A DNA stretch of 64,000 nucleotides, taken from Bacteroidales bacterium (GTDB lineage: Bacteria > Bacteroidota > Bacteroidia > Bacteroidales > Bacteroidaceae). A program made the translations under genes and the position numbers. Of this stretch, positions 57,102 to 64,000 are shown one piece after another; within the stretch, counting starts at the first letter, position 1, and the number at the start of each line of letters is the position of its first letter. The notes under the pieces were generated by a model. That model was not told where the DNA came from and did no database searches. It worked only from the letters and a program-made list of their open reading frames with translations. Location of the stretch: assembly GCA_015060885.1 (NCBI GenBank), contig SUXO01000008.1, forward strand, positions 1-64,000, read 5' to 3'.

Positions 57102-57691
57102 TGCTTATGTTGGACAATTTAAACAAATACAAAATTATACTCGCATCGGCATCGCCCCGCCGCAGGGAGTTGTTGGCAGGGCTTGATATACCCTTTGAGG
57201 TGCGCCCGTTGCCCGGTGTCGACGAGTCCTTCCCCTCGTCGTTGCAAGGTGGCGATATACCCCTTTATATTTCGAAGAAAAAAGCCGAGGCCTATCGCTC
57301 ACAAATGGCGGCAGATGAACTTGTGATTACAGCCGACACAATAGTGTGGCTCGACGGCAAGCCGCTTGGCAAGCCTGCCGATGCAGCCGATGCACGTCGT
57401 ATGCTCGAATTTATGTCGGGCAAGAGCCATTCGGTCTTCACAGGCGTTACAATAATAACAAAGGATGTGATGCGCAGTTTCGTCGCCTGTTCGCAAGTGA
57501 CATTTGCACAGCTCACAACCGAGGAGATAGATTATTATATAGAGAAATACAGGCCAATGGACAAGGCCGGCTCTTACGGAGTGCAGGAGTGGATAGGATA
57601 CATAGGGATTTCGGGTATCGACGGCTCCTATTTCAACGTGATGGGCTTGCCCGTGCAACGGCTATATAACGAACTGAAACAGATACCTTGA
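57095..57691 (+). CDS. Maf-family nucleoside triphosphate pyrophosphatase
   Basis: [43 protein letters not shown]. Confidence 0.93.
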   Translation: MVMLMLDNLNKYKIILASASPRRRELLAGLDIPFEVRPLPGVDESFPSSLQGGDIPLYISKKKAEAYRSQMAADELVITADTIVWLDGKPLGKPADAADARRMLEFMSGKSHSVFTGVTIITKDVMRSFVACSQVTFAQLTTEEIDYYIEKYRPMDKAGSYGVQEWIGYIGISGIDGSYFNVMGLPVQRLYNELKQIP

Positions 57692-57695
57692 AGAT

Positions 57696-58622
57696 ATGAA
57701 GATTGCCGATAACCTCACTTCGCTCATTGGAAACACGCCGCTTATGCGTGTGTCGCGTTATGCCGCAGCCGAAGGGTTGGGAACGGTCCCAATCGTGAAA
57801 ATGGAGTATTTCAACCCTGCGGGCAGTGTAAAAGACCGCACGGCCCTCTCGATGATAAACAACGCCGAGGCCCGCGGCCTTCTGCGCGAGGGTGCCACTA
57901 TAATAGAACCCACAAGCGGAAATACCGGCGTGGGGCTTGCTCTTGTGTCGGCAATAAAAGGATATAAGCTCATACTTACAATGCCCGACACGATGAGTGC
58001 CGAGCGTATGAACCTGTTGAGTGCCTATGGTGCCCGTCTTGTGCTCACTCCGGGAGCCGAGGCTATGGCAGGTGCCATAAGGAGAGCCAATGAACTTGCA
58101 GCCGAAATTCCCGGCAGCATCATTCTGCAACAGTTCGAGAATGAGGCCAACCCAGCGGCTCACATATCCACAGCCGAAGAGATATGGCGCGACACCGACG
58201 GGTGTGTCGATATTTTTGTGGCAGGTGTGGGAACAGGCGGTACAATAAGCGGTACAGGGCGCAGGCTCAAAGAGCTGAACCCCGACATCAAGGTGGTGGC
58301 TGTGGAGCCCGCCTCTTCGCCCGTGCTGTCGGGTGGGGAAAAGGGTGCCCACAAGTTGCAGGGAATAGGTGCCGGTTTCGTGCCGGCAATATACGATGCC
58401 GCTGTTGTCGATGAGGTTATCCCGGTAAAGAACGAGGATGCCATTGCCACGTCGCGCAAGCTGGTGGCGACCGAGGGGCTGCTGGTGGGTTACTCTTCGG
58501 GTGCAGCCTTGTGGGCTGCTTCCGAAATTTTGCGTCGTCCCGCTTGTGCAGGCAAGAACGTGGTTGTGCTCCTGCCCGACTGTGGCGAGCGTTACCTCTC
58601 GACCGACCTTTTTAAGGAATGA
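57696..58622 (+). CDS. cysK: Cysteine synthase
   Basis: LIGNTPLMRVSRY, NPAGSVKDRTA, EPTSGNTGVGLALV, GVGTGGTISGTGR. Confidence 0.95.
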   Translation: MKIADNLTSLIGNTPLMRVSRYAAAEGLGTVPIVKMEYFNPAGSVKDRTALSMINNAEARGLLREGATIIEPTSGNTGVGLALVSAIKGYKLILTMPDTMSAERMNLLSAYGARLVLTPGAEAMAGAIRRANELAAEIPGSIILQQFENEANPAAHISTAEEIWRDTDGCVDIFVAGVGTGGTISGTGRRLKELNPDIKVVAVEPASSPVLSGGEKGAHKLQGIGAGFVPAIYDAAVVDEVIPVKNEDAIATSRKLVATEGLLVGYSSGAALWAASEILRRPACAGKNVVVLLPDCGERYLSTDLFKE

Positions 58623-58786
58623 ATAAGGCTTGAAATTCTGATAAAGTGCAGTGTGGTAAAAATCCCCAAAAAACAGACAGAGAGGTTATTTGCTGCGTGT
58701 AGGAATGACAAAGCCACCGTTTGGATATTTGTGCATTGCGTGAAATTTGCATAATTAACAAGAATAAGGAAATAATTAAGAACTAT

Positions 58787-59668
58787 ATGAATAACAAGAA
58801 GATTGCATCGGTCTTTTCCGAAACCATAAAGGAACTTGTCGGCAACGAGGATGCGAAAGATATGTTCAACCATCGCCGCGACGGCGAGCCAATGCCTTCG
58901 TGGCGTGTGATAAACGAGGTAGTTAACCTTGTGCGTGCAATAATGTTCCCCGGTTACTTCGGCGACTCGGTACAGGAGGCTCATACACTTTCATATAAAA
59001 CAGGAATGAATGTGGACAGGCTCTACAAATTGCTCTACGAACAGGTGTATGCAGGGCTCTGCTACGGCAACGAAGATATGAAGGCCGAAGAGGTTGCCGC
59101 CGCTGCACAGCAGGCAACGCTCGACTTTATCGCCTATCTGCCCGAACTGCGCAACAAGCTGGCAAAGGATGTTGAGGCTACATACAACGGCGACCCTGCT
59201 GCCACCGGCTTCGGCGAGGTTATATGCTGTTATCCCGGTGTAAAGGCTGTGAGCAACTACCGTATGGCTCATCGCCTGCTTGAACTCGGCGTGCCTCTTA
59301 TCCCGCGCATAATATCGGAGATTGCACATAGCGAAACCGGTATAGACATCCATCCGGGTGCTTGCATAGGGGAGTATTTTACAATCGACCACGGCACGGG
59401 TATAGTAATTGGAGAAACCTGTATCATAGGTAACAATGTGAAACTCTATCAGGGTGTTACGCTTGGTGCAAAGAGCTTCCCGCTCGACGAAAAGGGCAAT
59501 CCCATAAAGGGAATTCCCCGTCACCCCATTCTCAAAGACAATGTAATTGTGTATGCCAATGCCACCATCCTCGGCCGCATAACAGTGGGCAAGGGAGCCG
59601 TAATCGGCGGTAACATCTGGGTTACCGACAATGTGCCAGACGGTGGTCAGATAGTGCAGAGGAAATAA
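58787..59668 (+). CDS. cysE: Serine O-acetyltransferase
   Basis: Hexapeptide-repeat C-terminus: GIDIHPGACIGEYFTIDHGTGIVIGETCIIGNNVKLYQGVTLGAKSF. Confidence 0.92.
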   Translation: MNNKKIASVFSETIKELVGNEDAKDMFNHRRDGEPMPSWRVINEVVNLVRAIMFPGYFGDSVQEAHTLSYKTGMNVDRLYKLLYEQVYAGLCYGNEDMKAEEVAAAAQQATLDFIAYLPELRNKLAKDVEATYNGDPAATGFGEVICCYPGVKAVSNYRMAHRLLELGVPLIPRIISEIAHSETGIDIHPGACIGEYFTIDHGTGIVIGETCIIGNNVKLYQGVTLGAKSFPLDEKGNPIKGIPRHPILKDNVIVYANATILGRITVGKGAVIGGNIWVTDNVPDGGQIVQRK

Positions 59669-59706
59669 AACGACAAAAAACAGCCCGCGGGCTGTTTTTT
59701 GTCGTT
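59669..59706. terminator. 38-bp perfect palindrome, terminator after cysE
   Basis: AACGACAAAAAACAGCCCG|CGGGCTGTTTTTTGTCGTT. Confidence 0.88.
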
Positions 59707-59901
59707 AAAATTCATTGTTTATCCACTCGCTTTTAGAACTTTACCGGCATAAATATCTTTTTTTATAAAATGGTGAAATTTTTGTATGCAATGGTTGATT
59801 ATATACAATATTTTTTACTATCTTCGCAGTTGGTAAGGCAAAATGCTTGCAAATTGTGAGCTAGCGGGTTGCCCGGCCTTGAATTTATAAAGAGATAAGC
59901 A

Positions 59902-59964
59902 ATGTTTACACAGAAAGCATACCACCATCATCACCGCATCCTATCTCAAAAAAGAGCAGGGTAA
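59902..59964 (+). CDS. Histidine operon leader peptide
   Basis: ATG...TAA encoding MFTQKAYHHHHRILSQKRAG with four consecutive His codons (CAC CAT CAT CAC), upstream of hisG. Confidence 0.85.
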   Translation: MFTQKAYHHHHRILSQKRAG

Positions 59965-60036
59965 GCGCTGCTGTGTGTGTAACTTCGGTGTAACAAGGAT
60001 AATGAGCTTACCTGCAAGATGGTGGGCTCTTTTTGT
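59960..60036 (+). promoter_or_regulatory. his operon transcription attenuator (antiterminator/terminator)
   Basis: Terminator GAGCTTACC-TGCAAGAT-GGTGGGCTC + TTTTTG (60004-60034); GGTAAGC at 59960-59966 (overlapping the leader stop codon) is exactly complementary to GCTTACC at 60006-60012. Confidence 0.8.
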
Positions 60037-60064
60037 TTTTTGAATGTAAAAAAATAATGATGAT

Positions 60065-60916
60065 ATGTTAAGAATAGCTGTACAGACCAAAGGTCGCTTG
60101 AATGAGCAGAGTATGCAATTGCTGCGTGATGCAGGTGTGACAATCAAGGAGGAGAAGAGGAAATTCCTTATGCGTGCCTCCGACTTTCCCGTGGAGGTGC
60201 TCTTCCTTCGCGACGACGATATTCCGCAAACCGTTTCAATGGGTGCGGCCGACCTGGGCTTCGTGGGTTACAACGAGGTTGCCGAGCGTGGTTACGACGT
60301 GGATGTTTTGCAGAAACTCGGCTTTGGCGGTTGCCGCATTTCGCTTGCAATTCCCAAAGCAGACAAATATGAGGGGTTGAGCTACTTCAATGGCAAGCGC
60401 ATTGCCACATCGTACCCCAATGTACTGACGAAATTCTTTGAGGAGAATGGCATCAAGGCCGAAATACACACAATAACCGGTTCGGTGGAGATTGCTCCCG
60501 CAGCAGGCCTTGCCGATGCTATCTTCGACATTGTGTCATCGGGCGGTACACTCATCACCAACGGCCTTGTTGAGGTTGAGCAGGTGTTGCAGTCCGAGGC
60601 GGTGCTCATCGGCACTCCCGGTCTTTCGGAAGAGAAGATGGCCATTGCCCGCCAGCTGATGTCGCGTTTCGAGTCGGTGCTCAAAGGTGCAGGCAAGAAA
60701 TATCTTCTGCTCAACATTCCCGAAAGCGCGCTCGAAGAGGCTGTTGCCCTGCTCCCTGCAATGCGCAGCCCGACCGTTATCCCCCTTGCACAGAAAGGGT
60801 GGTGCTCTTTGCAGACTGTTGTCGACGAGAAACAGTTGTGGAACGTTATTGAGAAACTCAAAGCCATCGGCGCCGAGGATATTCTGGTGCTGGCTCTCGA
60901 AAAAATTGTATTGTAA
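60065..60916 (+). CDS. hisG: ATP phosphoribosyltransferase
   Basis: LRIAVQTKGRLNEQSMQLL; DLGFVGYNEV; DIVSSGGTL; regulatory C-terminal domain. Confidence 0.95.
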   Translation: MLRIAVQTKGRLNEQSMQLLRDAGVTIKEEKRKFLMRASDFPVEVLFLRDDDIPQTVSMGAADLGFVGYNEVAERGYDVDVLQKLGFGGCRISLAIPKADKYEGLSYFNGKRIATSYPNVLTKFFEENGIKAEIHTITGSVEIAPAAGLADAIFDIVSSGGTLITNGLVEVEQVLQSEAVLIGTPGLSEEKMAIARQLMSRFESVLKGAGKKYLLLNIPESALEEAVALLPAMRSPTVIPLAQKGWCSLQTVVDEKQLWNVIEKLKAIGAEDILVLALEKIVL

Positions 60917-60922
60917 GGAACT

Positions 60923-62206
60923 ATGATTGCAAGATATATAAACCCGGCAAAAGAGGAGTGGGCAAAACTGTGCGAGCGCATGGTGGCCGACGATGCTGTT
61001 ATTGCCGGTCGTGTAGATGCCATTATTGAGCGTGTGAAGCGTGACGGCGACAAGGCTGTGCGCGAGCTTGCACAGGAAATCGACGGCGTGGAGCTTGCCT
61101 GCATAGAGGTGAGCGACGAGGAGAAGCGCGAAGCATTCGCGCAGGTGTCGCAGGAACTTAAAGATGCGATAGCTGCCGCGGCGCGTAACATCACACGCTT
61201 TCACATGGCACAGCGTTTCAACGATATTGAGGTGGTGACATCGCCCGGTGTAAAGTGTGTGCAACGTGCTGTTCCCATTCAAAAGGTGGGGCTTTATGTT
61301 CCCGGCGGAACGGCTCCTCTCTTCTCCACGGTGCTTATGCTTGCCATCCCGGCAAAGGTGGCCGGGTGCAAGGAGATTGTCCTTTGCACGCCCGTGAACA
61401 AGCAAGGCAAGGTTGCTCCGGCGGTGCTGTCGGCAGCAATGGTGTGTGGCGTTGACCGCATCTTCAAGGTGGGTGGCGCACAGGCTGTGGCTGCTATGGC
61501 CTACGGTACCGAGAGTATTCCCGCTGTGGACAAGATATTCGGCCCCGGCAACCGTTATGTGACAAAGGCAAAGGAGCGTGTTACCAACCGCGTTTCAATA
61601 GATATGCCGGCCGGTCCTTCGGAAGTGCTGGTTATGGCCGACGAAACTGCAAATGCCGCTTTTGTGGCAAGCGACCTCCTTTCACAGGCCGAGCACGGAG
61701 TGGACTCGCAGGCACTGCTCGTTTGCGGCAGTGCAGCCATTGCCGATGCCGTTGATGCAGAACTTGCCGTACAGCTCGAAAAACTGCCACGCAAGGAACT
61801 TGCCGCAAAAGCATTGGGCAACAGCCGCACAATAATCCTGCCGTCGAAAGAGGAGCAGGTTGAATTTGTGAACACTTATGCTCCCGAACACCTGATTATC
61901 TCAATGGAAAATCCCTGGGAAGTTGCAGCTGCCATTACTGCTGCCGGCAGTGTGTTCATAGGCAACTATTCGCCCGAGAGTGCAGGCGATTATGCTTCGG
62001 GAACCAATCACACATTGCCCACAAGCGGTTGGGCCCGCTCGTGCAGCGGTGTGAATCTCGACAGCTTCGTGCGCAAGATTACTTATCAGGAACTCACAAA
62101 AGAGGGTATAGAAACACTGGGCGGTACCATTGTGTCTATGGCACAGGCCGAGGGGCTCGATGCCCACGCGGCAGCAGCCCTCTTGCGTATGGGAAAAGAT
62201 ATCTGA
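60923..62206 (+). CDS. hisD: Histidinol dehydrogenase
   Basis: YVPGGTAPLFSTVLMLAIPAKVAG; FGPGNRYVTKAKE; GPSEVLV; HTLPTSGWARSCSGV. Confidence 0.96.
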   Translation: MIARYINPAKEEWAKLCERMVADDAVIAGRVDAIIERVKRDGDKAVRELAQEIDGVELACIEVSDEEKREAFAQVSQELKDAIAAAARNITRFHMAQRFNDIEVVTSPGVKCVQRAVPIQKVGLYVPGGTAPLFSTVLMLAIPAKVAGCKEIVLCTPVNKQGKVAPAVLSAAMVCGVDRIFKVGGAQAVAAMAYGTESIPAVDKIFGPGNRYVTKAKERVTNRVSIDMPAGPSEVLVMADETANAAFVASDLLSQAEHGVDSQALLVCGSAAIADAVDAELAVQLEKLPRKELAAKALGNSRTIILPSKEEQVEFVNTYAPEHLIISMENPWEVAAAITAAGSVFIGNYSPESAGDYASGTNHTLPTSGWARSCSGVNLDSFVRKITYQELTKEGIETLGGTIVSMAQAEGLDAHAAAALLRMGKDI

Positions 62207-62211
62207 CAACT

Positions 62212-63246
62212 ATGGAAATTAATGATGTACTGCGCCTTGTGCGCAAGAATATAAAGGCTCTCGCGCCATATTCCACGGCGCGTGACGAATATAAAGGAGC
62301 GTTGGGAGTATTCCTCGATGCCAACGAGAATCCCTTTGAAAATGGCTATAACCGTTACCCCGACCCTCGTCAGGCCGAACTTAAATCCATTATAGCACCC
62401 AAAAAGGGTGTGGCTGTGGAGCAGATGTTCATTGGAAACGGTAGCGACGAGGCGATAGACCTCTGTTTCCGCATATTCTGCGAGCCCCGCATCGACAATG
62501 TGGTTGCAATAGCTCCAAGCTATGGAATGTACCGCGTGTCGGCCGACATCAACGATGTAGAGGTGCGCGAAGTGCAGTTGGGCGAGGAGTTCTCACTGCC
62601 GGTCGACGAACTTCTGGCGGCTTGTGACGGTAATACGAAACTTATGTTTGTATGTTCGCCAAACAACCCTTCGGGCAACATATTCCCCGTGGAGGAGATA
62701 AAACGTCTGCTTGAAGGCTTCAAAGGAGTGCTGGTGGTCGATGAAGCATATATCGATTTTGCTTCGCAGCCCAGCCTCACCACCTTGCTTGGCGAGTACC
62801 CCAATCTCGTGGTGCTGCAAACCCTTTCAAAGGCATACGGCCTTGCCGGGTTGCGTCTGGGCCTTGCTTTTGCCTCCAAAGAGATTATGGCAATTTTTGC
62901 CAATGTGAAATACCCCTATAACATAAACAAGGCGGGTATGGAGTGTGCAAAGGAACTGCTTGCCCGTGATGTGCAGGCCGAAATTGATGTTGTGAAGAGC
63001 GAGCGCGAGCGTGTGGCGGCCGCTTTGGCCTCTTGCCCCTGCGTGAAGAGGGTGTTCCCATCCGATGCCAATTTCCTGCTTGTGCAGGTGAGTGCGGCGC
63101 GTGCTCTCTACGATGCTCTCATTGCCGAGCAGGTTATTGTGCGCGACCGTTCGAAGGTGAAAGGGTGCAGCGAATGTTTGAGAATAACTATTGGCACACC
63201 GGCCGAGAACGACAGAATGCTCGCGGTGGTCAGGAACTTTAAATGA
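62212..63246 (+). CDS. hisC: Histidinol-phosphate aminotransferase
   Basis: [48 protein letters not shown]; start at [10 protein letters not shown]. Confidence 0.95.
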   Translation: MEINDVLRLVRKNIKALAPYSTARDEYKGALGVFLDANENPFENGYNRYPDPRQAELKSIIAPKKGVAVEQMFIGNGSDEAIDLCFRIFCEPRIDNVVAIAPSYGMYRVSADINDVEVREVQLGEEFSLPVDELLAACDGNTKLMFVCSPNNPSGNIFPVEEIKRLLEGFKGVLVVDEAYIDFASQPSLTTLLGEYPNLVVLQTLSKAYGLAGLRLGLAFASKEIMAIFANVKYPYNINKAGMECAKELLARDVQAEIDVVKSERERVAAALASCPCVKRVFPSDANFLLVQVSAARALYDALIAEQVIVRDRSKVKGCSECLRITIGTPAENDRMLAVVRNFK

Positions 63247-63251
63247 TTATT

Positions 63252-64000
63252 ATGAAAAAGGCTCTTTTTATAGACCGTGACGGAACAATTATATGGGAAC
63301 CGCCTGTAACCGAGCAGGTTGACACTCTGGAACAGCTCGTATTTGAACCGGGTGTAATAGGTGCGCTCGGCCGCATAGCGGAAATGGATTTCGAGCTTGT
63401 GATTGCAAGCAACCAGGATGGCCTGGGAACTGCCGCTTATCCACAGGAACAGTTCGATATGGTACACAACAAGATGTTGCAGGTGCTTGCCGGCGAGGGT
63501 GTGAACTTCGACGACCAGCTTATTGATGTTACCTACAAGAGCGACAACAAGCCTACACGCAAGCCCGGTACAGGAATGTTCGGGAAATATATGTCGGGCG
63601 AGTACGACCTTGCGAACTGTTTCGTTATCGGCGACCGCCTTACCGATGTAGAGCTTGCGAAAAATCTGGGCGCGAAGGCTATTCTTTACACCGCCGACAA
63701 AGCCCGTATCGAGGAGATGCTCTCCTTGCCCTATGCCGATGTGTGCGTGCTTGCCACCGACAGCTGGGCACAGATTGCCGAGTTCTTGCGTTGCGAGGAG
63801 CGTCGTGCCACAATTGTGCGCAAGACAAAGGAGACCGATATAACCGTTACCATCGACCTCGACGGCAAGGGTGTGTCGGGCATAGATACAGGGCTGAAAT
63901 TCCTCGACCATATGCTCGACCAGATTGTGCACCACGCCGGCGTTTCGCTCGAAGTGAAGGCTGTGGGCGACTTGCAGGTCGACGAGCATCACACAATGGA
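63252..64000 (+). CDS. hisB: Bifunctional histidinol-phosphatase/imidazoleglycerol-phosphate dehydratase (partial, truncated by window edge)
   Basis: [18 protein letters not shown] (HAD), then [24 protein letters not shown]...[14 protein letters not shown]...DEHHTM (IGPD); open at the right edge so absent from the ORF track. Confidence 0.93.
   Translation, partial: MKKALFIDRDGTIIWEPPVTEQVDTLEQLVFEPGVIGALGRIAEMDFELVIASNQDGLGTAAYPQEQFDMVHNKMLQVLAGEGVNFDDQLIDVTYKSDNKPTRKPGTGMFGKYMSGEYDLANCFVIGDRLTDVELAKNLGAKAILYTADKARIEEMLSLPYADVCVLATDSWAQIAEFLRCEERRATIVRKTKETDITVTIDLDGKGVSGIDTGLKFLDHMLDQIVHHAGVSLEVKAVGDLQVDEHHTM

Noticed and set aside
62029-62211. N-terminal extension of the hisC ORF in the track
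   Set aside because: Overlaps hisD in another frame; the HisC-like sequence begins at MEINDVLRL (62212).

Overview
Chromosomal window from a Bacteroidales (Bacteroidota) bacterium. The call rests on protein families (TamL/TamB, BspA-type LRR_5 proteins, RprX/RprY, BtuG, DUF4494, DUF4827, DUF5932) and on several TTG-N19-21-TAnnTTTG promoter-like sequences. Most of the window is housekeeping or conserved core: TamL-TamB, cyclophilin/M16 peptidase, rpe, comEC-like, DHH phosphoesterase, glmM, hemW, an EF-G paralog, rprXY, rpsF-rpsR-rplI, malic enzyme, a nitroreductase/DUF2520/HAD/Maf operon, cysK-cysE and hisGDCB (hisB runs off the right edge). Accessory or surface content: two BspA-like leucine-rich-repeat proteins, a 2856-aa polypeptide fusing a GH33 sialidase-like and a GH95 fucosidase-like domain, a cobalamin-riboswitch-controlled BtuB/BtuG-like pair, and a tandem sensor-kinase polypeptide with its response regulator. 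Features absent from the supplied ORF track but readable in the sequence: a His-rich leader peptide (MFTQKAYHHHHRILSQKRAG) with terminator/antiterminator architecture before hisG, a 59-aa membrane protein, a 53-aa peptide ORF directly downstream of the large BspA gene, partial hisB, an initiator tRNA-Met, a cobalamin riboswitch, a candidate structured RNA upstream of the large BspA gene, and a three-copy dispersed intergenic repeat family. No CRISPR array, prophage, transposase or obvious defence system was seen. All functional calls are by eye from motifs and similarity; no database search was run.
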